Source: Ilumatobacteraceae bacterium
Lineage (GTDB): Bacteria > Actinomycetota > Acidimicrobiia > Acidimicrobiales > Ilumatobacteraceae
Assembly (NCBI GenBank): GCA_030728545.1
Contig: JANQZQ010000068.1
Location: 1 to 13,237, forward strand
DNA length: 13,237 nucleotides
Direction: 5' to 3'
Of the stretch, positions 5,344 through 12,450 are shown piece by piece (positions within the stretch are counted from its first letter, which is position 1; each line of letters opens with the position of its first letter). Both the position numbers and the translations under genes were made by a program. The notes below the pieces were generated by a model. The model did no database searches. It worked only from the letters and a program-made list of their open reading frames with translations, and was not told the origin of the DNA.

Positions 5344-6501
5344 GTGGCCCACGACTTTTCGTCAGTCTCCCTCGATTGGCTGCGCAACAAACCGGGACGT
5401 AAGTGGCAGCAACGCCAGCTTCCATTTGCGGCGTGGATCGCCGATATGGACTACCGCCCAGCGCCAGTCATCGTCGAAGCACTGCAGCAGCGCCTCGACT
5501 CAGGAGATCTCGGTTATCCCAATTGGGGTGGCACGGCCGGCGCATCACCAGCAATCGCGTCGTTCGTTGGGTGGATGCAGCGCCGACACAAGTGGGGCAT
5601 CGATGCGTCAGACGTTCGAGAGTGGAGCGATGTGTTGCAAGCGATCCAGACGATTCTTCATGTCACGACGTCACCGGGCGATCGTGTGGTGGTGCATACC
5701 CCGGCGTATCCACCTTTTTTTGATGCATTGAAAGCCACTGGCACTCAATTGATGCCAGTCGACGCCGTACGTGACGGCGAATCGTGGTGCTGGGACCACG
5801 ACGATCTCGATGCTCGACTCGCGGTCACGCCCGCCAAGGTTTTGCTGTTGTGTAATCCGCATAACCCAACTGGTCGCTGCTTCAGCGAACGCGAGTTGCG
5901 CGAATTACTGGAAATTGCAGAGCGAAGAAATCTGGTCATCATTGCTGATGAAGTTCATATGGATCTCGTGCATGCGCCGCATCGTCACATTCCGCTCGGC
6001 ACGCTTGCGTCTGATCGCGTGGTCACGTTGACCTCTGCTTCGAAGTCGTTCAACCTCGCTGGGCTGCATTACGCGGTGAGTCACATCGGTTCTGCATCGG
6101 TTGCCGCAGCGCTGCGTGCATTGCCCGAGCGTTTGCAGGGTGAGCCCGGCATGATGGGCGTGATTGCTGCGCATGCTGCGTGGAGTCGTGGTGAGCCGTG
6201 GCTCGACGCCGTGCGTGCACATTTGACGATGATGCGTGACTTGACCTCGCGACTAGTGCACGAACGACTACCCGGGGTGAATATGGTGGCGCCGCAGGCA
6301 ACGTATTTGGCTTGGCTCGACTGTTCGACCACCCCATTTGGCGCAGACGCATTTCGAGCGTTTGCAGGTGTGGGCGTCGCAGTCAATGCGGGCACCGATT
6401 TTGGCCCAGGTGGTGCAGGCTTCGTGCGGCTAAATTTTGCAACTTCGCCCGTAGTGCTCGAGCAGGTGGTGGACACCATGGCTCGTGCTTTCACTAGATA
6501 A
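5344..6501 (+). CDS. PLP-dependent C-S lyase, MalY/PatB type (aminotransferase class I/II fold)
   Basis: Probably cleaves the C-S bond of cystathionine, cysteine or related beta-thio amino acids to pyruvate, ammonia and a thiol; the exact substrate cannot be read. The 385-residue protein has the fold-type I aminotransferase layout. The MalY/PatB-specific N-terminus contains RKWQQRQLPFAAWIADMDY (19-37; homologues have 'lpmWvADMDf'). It is followed by GYPNWGG (57-63), the cofactor-stacking HTPAYPPF (118-125), NPHNPTGR (171-178), ADEVHMDL (201-208) with the Asp that contacts the pyridine nitrogen, and SASKSFNLAG (231-240) with Schiff-base Lys234. The carboxylate-binding Arg362 lies in GFVRLNFA. 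The GTG start is chosen because the N-terminal motif begins at once and a TACCAT box lies 6 nt upstream. It stands alone, 46 nt after the tRNA and 20 nt before the phosphoesterase gene. Confidence 0.9.
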   Translation: MAHDFSSVSLDWLRNKPGRKWQQRQLPFAAWIADMDYRPAPVIVEALQQRLDSGDLGYPNWGGTAGASPAIASFVGWMQRRHKWGIDASDVREWSDVLQAIQTILHVTTSPGDRVVVHTPAYPPFFDALKATGTQLMPVDAVRDGESWCWDHDDLDARLAVTPAKVLLLCNPHNPTGRCFSERELRELLEIAERRNLVIIADEVHMDLVHAPHRHIPLGTLASDRVVTLTSASKSFNLAGLHYAVSHIGSASVAAALRALPERLQGEPGMMGVIAAHAAWSRGEPWLDAVRAHLTMMRDLTSRLVHERLPGVNMVAPQATYLAWLDCSTTPFGADAFRAFAGVGVAVNAGTDFGPGGAGFVRLNFATSPVVLEQVVDTMARAFTR

Positions 6502-6509
6502 GCCTGGTT

Positions 6510-6515
6510 TACGCT
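6510..6515 (+). promoter_or_regulatory. -10-like TACGCT for the phosphoesterase gene
   Basis: TACGCT lies in the 20-bp gap after the C-S lyase stop and ends 6 nt before the GTG at 6522. The same hexamer precedes leuS. There is no Shine-Dalgarno sequence; a leaderless start is inferred. Confidence 0.45.
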
Positions 6516-6521
6516 TGGGTC

Positions 6522-7310
6522 GTGCCGCGCGTCGTTATCGCTCATATCACTGATACGCATATTCCGGGTGCTGGTGAGGCCACGCACGCTGACGCAGCAC
6601 CCACCCACAACTTGCACCGCGCGTTGCAACATGCATCGCGACGCAGTGCGGGAATTCTCATCACGGGCGATTGCGCAGCAAAAGCCGGAACCGACACGGA
6701 GTACACCGCGTTTGCCGAGGTCTTGCAGTCGGCCAGCGTGCCGGTGTGGCTGGCGCCTGGCAACCACGACGACCCGGCAAAAATGCAACGCCTGTTTAAC
6801 GTGCCGTCGCGTGAGTCGCGTTGTGATTACGTAGTCGAGCTGCCAGGCACGCGACTCGTGGTGCTCGACTCCACCCGTGCGGGCCGTGAGGATGGTGCTC
6901 TTGATGTTTCGCAACTGAAGTGGCTGGATGCGCAACTCGGCACCACACCAGCGATAGTCGCGATGCACCATCCGTGCATTGCGCTTGGTGGCAAAGCATT
7001 TGAGACCATCCGTTTGGATGACGCATCGATTGTCGGCTTGCGCGAGGTGATCGCGACAGCACTGCAAGGAGGGGCCCGCATCCACGCGATGGTTTCGGGG
7101 CATGCCCACATGACATGCTTCGCCGAGTTTGCGGGTGTCAAAGTAATCGTCGCGCCGTCGAGTGCATACGAATTTGGTTTGGTCGATGGCGTGTTTTGCT
7201 ACCAGCTGGGCGAGCCGCAATACATGGAGTATTCATGGGGTAGCGACGGCAGCGATTTTCTTGCCCGTGTGGTGACAGTCGACGATTCGCTCTGGCGAAC
7301 GATGTACTAA
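6522..7310 (+). CDS. Calcineurin-like metallophosphoesterase (CpdA/class III phosphodiesterase-like)
   Basis: A 262-residue binuclear metal phosphoesterase, probably cytosolic (no signal peptide). All signature blocks are present in order: DTH (11-13), GD (49-50), GNHD (80-83), MHHP (148-151) and GHAH (193-196), supplying the two-metal site through Asp11, His13, Asp50, Asn81, the MHHP histidine and His194/His196. The order, spacing and length resemble the 3',5'-cyclic-nucleotide phosphodiesterase CpdA/Rv0805 group, so hydrolysis of cAMP or another phosphodiester is the best guess, but this fold also includes other phosphodiesterases and phosphatases. The GTG start puts the first metal motif at residue 11, as usual. 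A TACGCT hexamer 6 nt upstream suggests a leaderless transcript. The gene is 20 nt after the C-S lyase and 37 nt before the LLM gene; no functional link is apparent. Confidence 0.88.
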   Translation: MPRVVIAHITDTHIPGAGEATHADAAPTHNLHRALQHASRRSAGILITGDCAAKAGTDTEYTAFAEVLQSASVPVWLAPGNHDDPAKMQRLFNVPSRESRCDYVVELPGTRLVVLDSTRAGREDGALDVSQLKWLDAQLGTTPAIVAMHHPCIALGGKAFETIRLDDASIVGLREVIATALQGGARIHAMVSGHAHMTCFAEFAGVKVIVAPSSAYEFGLVDGVFCYQLGEPQYMEYSWGSDGSDFLARVVTVDDSLWRTMY

Positions 7311-7333
7311 ACGCGGGCTGTGAGAGCCACGCC

Positions 7334-7339
7334 TAGTGT
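7334..7339 (+). promoter_or_regulatory. -10-like TAGTGT for the LLM-class oxidoreductase gene
   Basis: TAGTGT ends 8 nt before the ATG at 7348, and no Shine-Dalgarno sequence is present. The position supports the ATG over an in-frame GTG at 7336, which would lie inside this hexamer. Confidence 0.4.
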
Positions 7340-7347
7340 GCAATTCG

Positions 7348-8151
7348 ATGATCACGTTCGATTTGCAGGTGAATCCGGGCAATGCCTCGTGGCCACTCAT
7401 CGCCGATGCTGCCCGAGCTGCCGAGGCTGCTGGCTTCGACACCTTTTGGACTGCTGACCATCTCGCCGGCCAGGTGATGTCAGCCCCCAGCATGCCGGAG
7501 TGCTTCACCACACTCGGCGCGCTGGCAGCCGTAACGTCGAACATTCGTCTGGGCCCGCTTGTGGCGAACGCTGCGAATCGCATGGCGGTCATCACTGCCA
7601 ACGCTGCTGCAACGCTGCAACACATCAGCGGTGGACGGTGTGTGCTTGGCCTCGGTGCTGGCTCGGCGCCCAACACCAAATGGTCAGCCGAGCGGCGTGC
7701 CGTTGGTGTCGAACAGCCACCAACGATGGCCGAGCGCCACCGCGTGCTGCTCGACACGCTCGACTTGATCGACGAGTTGTGGTCGCCAACGCGCCGCCCC
7801 GATCTCGCCACGTTCATCACTCCGTCACCGCGCCCACCAATCGTGCTCGGGGTCAATTCCACCGCGTTAGCGCGCATCGCCGCCCAACGCACCGATGGCA
7901 TGAATGTGTGTGCGTCGGCAGACTTTGCGCAAGAAGTGGTCGCAGCCGCCGTGCAAGAACGCGGCGCCAACACCAGACCCTTCGTCGTGTCGGTGTGGGA
8001 GCATTTTGATGAAGCGTTGCTGCGCACCGATGTGCTCGACGAGCGCATCGAACGATGGCGTAGTTGGGGTGTCAATCGGGTGATTCTGCTCATGTTCCGT
8101 GGCGTTGATGTAGCCGCCATTGAGCGTGCTGGCGCACACCTGCACCGCTAA
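7348..8151 (+). CDS. LLM-class (luciferase-like) oxidoreductase, probably F420-dependent
   Basis: A 267-residue TIM-barrel enzyme of the bacterial luciferase-like superfamily. Typical features are the N-terminal strand ITFDLQVNPG, the helix AARAAEAAGFDTFWTADHL (21-39) with the conserved Asp-His, and TSNIRLGPLV (63-72). RMAVITANAAATLQHISGGR (78-97) and VLGLGAG (99-105) then form the family's most conserved block, and a C-terminal WRSWGVNRVILLMF strand closes the barrel. Actinobacterial members commonly use coenzyme F420; FMN use cannot be excluded, and the substrate is unknown. It is rather short for the family, which often has 280-350 residues. The ATG at 7348 is preferred over the GTG 12 nt upstream because it directly precedes the first barrel strand and a TAGTGT box lies 8 nt before it. 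It converges with leuS, with only 12 nt between the stop codons. Confidence 0.88.
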   Translation: MITFDLQVNPGNASWPLIADAARAAEAAGFDTFWTADHLAGQVMSAPSMPECFTTLGALAAVTSNIRLGPLVANAANRMAVITANAAATLQHISGGRCVLGLGAGSAPNTKWSAERRAVGVEQPPTMAERHRVLLDTLDLIDELWSPTRRPDLATFITPSPRPPIVLGVNSTALARIAAQRTDGMNVCASADFAQEVVAAAVQERGANTRPFVVSVWEHFDEALLRTDVLDERIERWRSWGVNRVILLMFRGVDVAAIERAGAHLHR

Positions 8152-8163
8152 GAACAAGTGTCG

Positions 8164-11019
8164 CTAGACGACGATATTCACCAAGCGGCCCGACACCACA
8201 ATCACTTTGCGGGGCTCGGCTCCAGCCAACGCGGCACGCACCTTGTCGTCGGCGAGTGCCAGCGCAGTGAGCTGATCGTCGCTCGAACCGGCGGCGGCCA
8301 TGAGTCGAGCACGCACCTTGCCGTTGACTTGCACCGGCACTTCGATGGTGTCGCTCACGAGCAACTTGGCGTCGGCAACGGGAAATGGCGCGTAGGTAAT
8401 TTCGTCGGTGCGTCCGAGGCGTTCCCACAATTCACTGGCCAAGTGCGGGCAAAGTGGGCTGAGCATTTGGGTGAGTGCTTCGGCCACGACGCGTGGGGTG
8501 GTGCCGTTGGCTTCGACATGTTTGGTGAGGGCATTGTTGAGTTCGATGAGTTTGGCAATTGCGGTGTTGAATCGCAGGCCGTCCATATCGCGACGCACGC
8601 CGTCGATGGCAATGTGCAATGCACGCAGCAATGCTGGTGGGCACTCGGTGTCTGACACTGTGAGTGCGCTCGTATCTTCGTCAATCAGGTTGCGCCACAC
8701 GCGCTGCAAGAAGCGCTGCATACCCACCACGTCACGGGTGTTCCAGGGGCGACTGGCATCGAGTGGGCCAGTCGACATTTCGTACAAGCGAAACGTGTCG
8801 GCGCCGTATTCGTCGTACATCTCGTCGGGCGTGACGATATTTTTCAGGCTCTTGCCCATCTTGCCGTATTCGCGCACCATTTTTTCGCCAGCGTGGTAGT
8901 ACGCGCCATCACGCTCCGTTACTTCGTGGGCCGGCACGGTTTGGCCGCGCGCGTCGCGGTACGCATACGCCTGCACATAACCCTGGTTGTACAAGCGGTG
9001 GAAGGGTTCTTCGCTCGATACATGCCCGAGGTCGAACATCACTTTGTGCCAAAAGCGCGAGTACAACAGGTGCAACACTGCGTGCTCGACCCCACCGACG
9101 TAGAGGTCAACGCCGCCCGTGTGTCCGTCGGTCGGTGGGCCCATCCAGTACCGCTCAACTTCTTTGTCAACAAATGCCGTGGTGTTGGTGGGGTCGAGAT
9201 AGCGCAACTCATACCAACACGAGCCGGCCCACTGTGGCATCACGTTGATTTCACGCCGCACTTTGGCGCGCTCAAGTTTGGCGCCGGTGATTGGGTCGTT
9301 AACTTCCATTTCCACATGCACCCAGTCGGTGCGCCGCGCCAACGGCGGAATCGGGTCGGTGGTTTCGTCGTTTGGGTCAAGCGCCTGTGGTTTGAAGTCA
9401 GAAAGTTCGGGCAGTTGCACGGGCAGCAAGGCATCAGGCACGGCGATGGGCATGTCGTCTTGGTCGTACACAATCGGAAACGGTTCGCCCCAATATCGCT
9501 GTCGTGAAAACAACCAGTCGCGCAACTTATAGGTAATAGCCGCGCGGCCGACGCCGTTGGCTGTGAGCCACTCGTTCGTGCGCGACTTTGCTTGAGCGAT
9601 TTCGGTGAGGCCATCGAGGGTGAGCGACTCGTTATGCGAATTCACATAGGTGCCCTCACCGACAAAAGCTGCTGGCCAAGTTGCACAGCTCGTTGATGGG
9701 GCAATGCCGTGTGCGGCGAACCAGGCGTCGGGCGGCAATTGCGTAGCCACAATCGGCAAGCCGTATTTGCGCGCGAATGCGAAGTCGCGTTCATCACCCG
9801 AGGGCACCGCCATGATGGCGCCTGTGCCATAACCCATGAGCACGTAGTCAGCAATCCACACCGGCACCGCTTGGCTAGTGACCGGGTTGATGGCTGTCGC
9901 GCCCGTGAACACACCGGTTTTTTCGCGCGTGTCAGATTGACGGTCGGCATCAGCGACGCTGGCCGACGCCTGGCGATACGCATCGACTGCGGTGCGCTGT
10001 TGTGGCGTAGTGAGTGCGTCAACGAGCGGATGCTCAGGCGACAGCACCATGAAGGTTGCACCAAACAGTGTGTCTGGTCGCGTGGTGAACACTTCAATAT
10101 CACCGGCACTCGATGCAAAGCGCACTCGCGCACCTTCGCTGCGGCCAATCCAGTTGCGTTGCATGATCTTGATCGACTCGGGCCAGTCGAGGCGCTCGAG
10201 GTCGTCAAGCAAGCGGTCGGAATATGCCGTGATGCGCATCGTCCACTGCCGCATGTTGCGTTTAAAGACGGGATAATTGCCGATGTCGCTGCGGCCATCG
10301 GCGGTGACTTCTTCATTCGCCAAGATGGTGCCGAGCCCCGGGCACCAGTTGACGGGCGCATCGGCCAAATAAGCCAGACGGTGGTTGTTCACCAGTTGCT
10401 TGCGCTCGCGCGACGACATTGCAGACCATGCGGTGCCACCCGTCGGGCGAGCACCGGATTCGAATTCGGCAATCAATTCAGTGATGGGTCGCGCCTTGCC
10501 CGTGCGCTCATCGCACCACGAGTTGAAAATCTGGAGAAAAATCCATTGCGTCCAGCGATAGAAGCCTTCGTCGGTGGTGCTGACACTGCGTCTGGCGTCG
10601 TGGGCCAACCCGAGTCGTCGCAGTTGGCGACGCATGTTGGCGATGTTGGCCTCGGTGTTTTCGCGGGGGTGCACGCCAGTGGTAATGGCGTGCTGTTCGG
10701 CGGGCAACCCGAACGAGTCGTAGCCAAGTGCATGCAACACGTTGTGGCCAGTCATGCGTTTGAAGCGCCCGTATACGTCGGTGGCGATGTAGCCGAGCGG
10801 GTGGCCGACATGCAGCCCAGCCCCCGACGGGTAGGGGAACATGTCAAGGATGAACAGTTTTTTGCGCCCAGCGATTTTCTCGGGCTCAGCGAGCGGCCCA
10901 GCCGGGTTGGGGGCGTCAAAGGTGTGTGCAGCCTGCCAGCGGTCTTGCCATTTGGCCTCAATTTGGGCCGCCAAGCGGGCGTTGTAACGCTCTTTTGGCA
11001 GGGAATCGCTGGTGGACAT
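8164..11019 (-). CDS. leuS: Leucyl-tRNA synthetase
   Basis: Charges tRNA-Leu with leucine. The 951-residue class I synthetase (numbered from the ATG at 11019) has the HIGH box as HVGH (70-73, after MFPYPSGAG). Its large CP1 editing domain (about 230-430) carries TRPDTLFG and MGYGTGAIMAVPSGDERDF. After it come LRDWLFSRQRYWGEPFP (499-515), the KMSKS loop as KMGKS (720-724), and an anticodon-binding and C-terminal domain ending in VQVNGKVRARL. Length is within the bacterial range. A GTG six nt further upstream (11025) is in frame. The ATG is preferred because a TACGCT box ends 8 nt before it and only 2 nt before the GTG. The gene diverges from rbfA, with 20 bp between starts, and converges with the LLM gene. 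In other actinobacteria leuS lies downstream of the nadD-rsfS cluster; here it is inverted and separated by three genes. Confidence 0.97.
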   Translation of the reverse strand: MSTSDSLPKERYNARLAAQIEAKWQDRWQAAHTFDAPNPAGPLAEPEKIAGRKKLFILDMFPYPSGAGLHVGHPLGYIATDVYGRFKRMTGHNVLHALGYDSFGLPAEQHAITTGVHPRENTEANIANMRRQLRRLGLAHDARRSVSTTDEGFYRWTQWIFLQIFNSWCDERTGKARPITELIAEFESGARPTGGTAWSAMSSRERKQLVNNHRLAYLADAPVNWCPGLGTILANEEVTADGRSDIGNYPVFKRNMRQWTMRITAYSDRLLDDLERLDWPESIKIMQRNWIGRSEGARVRFASSAGDIEVFTTRPDTLFGATFMVLSPEHPLVDALTTPQQRTAVDAYRQASASVADADRQSDTREKTGVFTGATAINPVTSQAVPVWIADYVLMGYGTGAIMAVPSGDERDFAFARKYGLPIVATQLPPDAWFAAHGIAPSTSCATWPAAFVGEGTYVNSHNESLTLDGLTEIAQAKSRTNEWLTANGVGRAAITYKLRDWLFSRQRYWGEPFPIVYDQDDMPIAVPDALLPVQLPELSDFKPQALDPNDETTDPIPPLARRTDWVHVEMEVNDPITGAKLERAKVRREINVMPQWAGSCWYELRYLDPTNTTAFVDKEVERYWMGPPTDGHTGGVDLYVGGVEHAVLHLLYSRFWHKVMFDLGHVSSEEPFHRLYNQGYVQAYAYRDARGQTVPAHEVTERDGAYYHAGEKMVREYGKMGKSLKNIVTPDEMYDEYGADTFRLYEMSTGPLDASRPWNTRDVVGMQRFLQRVWRNLIDEDTSALTVSDTECPPALLRALHIAIDGVRRDMDGLRFNTAIAKLIELNNALTKHVEANGTTPRVVAEALTQMLSPLCPHLASELWERLGRTDEITYAPFPVADAKLLVSDTIEVPVQVNGKVRARLMAAAGSSDDQLTALALADDKVRAALAGAEPRKVIVVSGRLVNIVV

Positions 11020-11026
11020 CTTCACT

Positions 11027-11033
11027 TAGCGTA
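11027..11033. promoter_or_regulatory. Shared divergent -10 element TAGCGTA between leuS and rbfA
   Basis: On the plus strand TAGCGT (11027-11032) ends 7 nt before the rbfA ATG. On the minus strand TACGCT (11033 to 11028) ends 8 nt before the leuS ATG. Six bases are shared, so one 7-bp element begins and ends with TA on both strands. Neither gene has a Shine-Dalgarno sequence or room for a leader. Two opposed leaderless promoters, or one bidirectional promoter, are inferred. Confidence 0.5.
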
Positions 11034-11039
11034 GTTGTT

Positions 11040-11504
11040 ATGCCTCGTCCTCGCCGTCGCACCACCGATGCTCAAGACCGTCGTCGACACGAACGCACGG
11101 CACGACTCAGCGAAACTTTGCGCGAGGTGATTGCCGAAGAACTCGCCAAGTTGGATGACGATCGGCTCACGATGGTGACCATTACTTCGGTGGACGTCGA
11201 CTCGGAGATGAATCGCGGTGTGGTTTATTTTGATTCGATTCACGGCGAGGGTGGCGACGACAAGATCGTCGAAGCACTCGGTGAATACCGCAAGCGACTG
11301 CAACACGAGATCGCCATGCAGGTCAAAACACGCCGCACGCCGGTATTGCAGTTCAAGCCCGACGAAACGATGCGGGCAGCAGCGCGAATCGATGCAGTGT
11401 TGCGTCAAGATGCAGAGCGTCGCGCGGCGCAGATGAACGCCGGTAGTTCTGGCGCTGGGTCACCAGCTGTGTCACCTGCTGTTTCACCGCCAGTAGCCGA
11501 GTAG
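11040..11504 (+). CDS. rbfA: 30S ribosome-binding factor A
   Basis: Assists late 30S maturation and 16S rRNA 5'-end processing. The 154-residue protein has the KH-like RbfA domain: a basic N-terminus, ARLSETLREVIAEELAKL (21-38), the strand MVTITSVDVDSEMNRGVVYF (45-64), then ALGEYRKRLQHEIAMQVKTR (79-98) and RTPVLQFKPDET..AARID (99-118). After about residue 131 comes a Ser/Pro/Ala/Gly tail with SPAV repeats that is not part of the domain. The ATG at 11040 is chosen because upstream in-frame codons overlap leuS and a TAGCGT box ends 7 nt before it. It is followed by truB (19 nt) and ribF, the usual rbfA-truB-ribF order, but infB does not precede it. Confidence 0.95.
   Translation: MPRPRRRTTDAQDRRRHERTARLSETLREVIAEELAKLDDDRLTMVTITSVDVDSEMNRGVVYFDSIHGEGGDDKIVEALGEYRKRLQHEIAMQVKTRRTPVLQFKPDETMRAAARIDAVLRQDAERRAAQMNAGSSGAGSPAVSPAVSPPVAE
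11460..11495 (+). repeat. Twelve-bp repeat units at the rbfA 3' end
   Basis: Three consecutive 12-bp units begin TCACC at 11460, 11472 and 11484. The first two differ at two positions, and the third is more diverged. They encode the SPAV-SPAV-SPPV tail of RbfA. Confidence 0.6.
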
Positions 11505-11510
11505 TCGGGT

Positions 11511-11516
11511 TACTCG
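11511..11516 (+). promoter_or_regulatory. Weak -10-like TACTCG before truB
   Basis: TACTCG ends 7 nt before the truB ATG. The distance is that of the other putative leaderless boxes, but the final T is missing. No Shine-Dalgarno sequence is seen in the 19-nt gap, so truB may be read either from here or with rbfA. Confidence 0.25.
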
Positions 11517-11523
11517 GGCAACC

Positions 11524-12444
11524 ATGGTGCGCAAACCAGCCACCGTGCACGGCTTTGTGGTGGTCGACAAACCCATCGGCATTACCAGCCACGACGTGGT
11601 GGCTCGCTTGCGTCGTCGATTTTCTGAACGGCGAGTCGGGCACTCGGGCACGCTCGACCCCGATGCCACCGGCGTCTTAATTGTGGCCTTGGGCAATGCC
11701 ACGCGCTTGCTGCAATTTCTGGGTGGTTTGCCCAAAACGTATACCGGCGAAGTGGTGTTTGGTGCAGCCACCAACACCCTTGATGCTGCGGGTGAGGTGA
11801 CGGCTCGACAAGACATGTCGTCACTCACGATTGAATCGGCTCGCGATGCCGCGCGCGCGTTTGTTGGTGACATCACTCAGATTCCACCGATGGTGTCGGC
11901 GATACAAATTGGTGGGCGTCGCTTGCACGAAATTGCGCGTGAGGGCGGCGAGGTAGAACGCGCGCCACGGCCCGTGACGGTTTATCGATATGTAGTCGGT
12001 GACATCGTCGAGCGCATCGACGGCAACCCAGTGGTGCATATTGAAGTGACGTGTTCGTCGGGCACATACATTCGCACGCTCGCTGCTGACCTGGGCGAAG
12101 CATTAGGCGGGGTGGCCCACCTACGCCGTCTGCGGCGCACTGCAATTGGCGACTTTGTGGTGGGTGCCGAGCACGATGCAGCGTCAATCGAGACTGCGCC
12201 CCTGCAATCGGCGGTCGCCACGATGGCGCATCTTGACGGCGTGAACGTGACAATGGTGGCAGTCGATGACGACATGGCGCTCAAGGTGCGCAACGGACGT
12301 GCCTTCGCCGAGTTGGGTGGGGTAGAAGCCCGTGAAGGTGAGCATCGCATCGTGTTGAACTCGCGCAACGAGTTGATTGCGGTGTATGAGCGCACCGGTG
12401 ATGGTTGGCGTGCTGATGTGGTGATGCCTGAACCGTTAGCGTGA
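11524..12444 (+). CDS. truB: tRNA pseudouridine-55 synthase
   Basis: Converts U55 in the T loop of tRNAs to pseudouridine. The 306-residue protein has HGFVVVDKPIGITSHDVV (9-26), then the catalytic block GHSGTLDPDATGVL (39-52) with nucleophile Asp45. KTYTGEV follows with Tyr73, at the same 28-residue distance from the Asp as in Escherichia coli TruB (Asp48/Tyr76). Also present are PPMVSAIQIGGRRLHEIAREG (121-141), CSSGTYIRTLAADLG (177-191) with Arg184, and a C-terminal TruB_C/PUA-like region (about 220-306). Length is normal. It lies 19 nt after rbfA and 6 nt before ribF. The usual substrate tRNA loop sequence TTCAA is present in the tRNA-Ala of this window. Confidence 0.96.
   Translation: MVRKPATVHGFVVVDKPIGITSHDVVARLRRRFSERRVGHSGTLDPDATGVLIVALGNATRLLQFLGGLPKTYTGEVVFGAATNTLDAAGEVTARQDMSSLTIESARDAARAFVGDITQIPPMVSAIQIGGRRLHEIAREGGEVERAPRPVTVYRYVVGDIVERIDGNPVVHIEVTCSSGTYIRTLAADLGEALGGVAHLRRLRRTAIGDFVVGAEHDAASIETAPLQSAVATMAHLDGVNVTMVAVDDDMALKVRNGRAFAELGGVEAREGEHRIVLNSRNELIAVYERTGDGWRADVVMPEPLA
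12437..12442 (+). promoter_or_regulatory. -10-like TAGCGT before ribF
   Basis: TAGCGT overlaps the last codons of truB and ends 8 nt before the ribF GTG. The hexamer is identical to those before rbfA and the serine hydrolase gene. No -35 is recognised. Confidence 0.4.
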
Positions 12445-12450
12445 GCGTGC

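Noticed and set aside
5225..8151. Genomic island integrated at tRNA-Ala
   Set aside because: I found no integrase and no repeat of the tRNA 3' end downstream, and the three genes look like ordinary actinobacterial genes in base use.
8160..8172. GTCG-N5-CGAC stem at the leuS stop as a terminator
   Set aside because: Four base pairs and no T-run; expected by chance in GC-rich DNA.
9709..11034. Long open frame opposite leuS, and similar ones at 3955-4875, 6081-7220 and 7233-8120 (minus strand)
   Set aside because: They lie antisense to well-recognised genes, show no protein-family motifs, and are rich in Arg, Ser, Thr and Ala as expected from reading GC-biased codons in the wrong frame.
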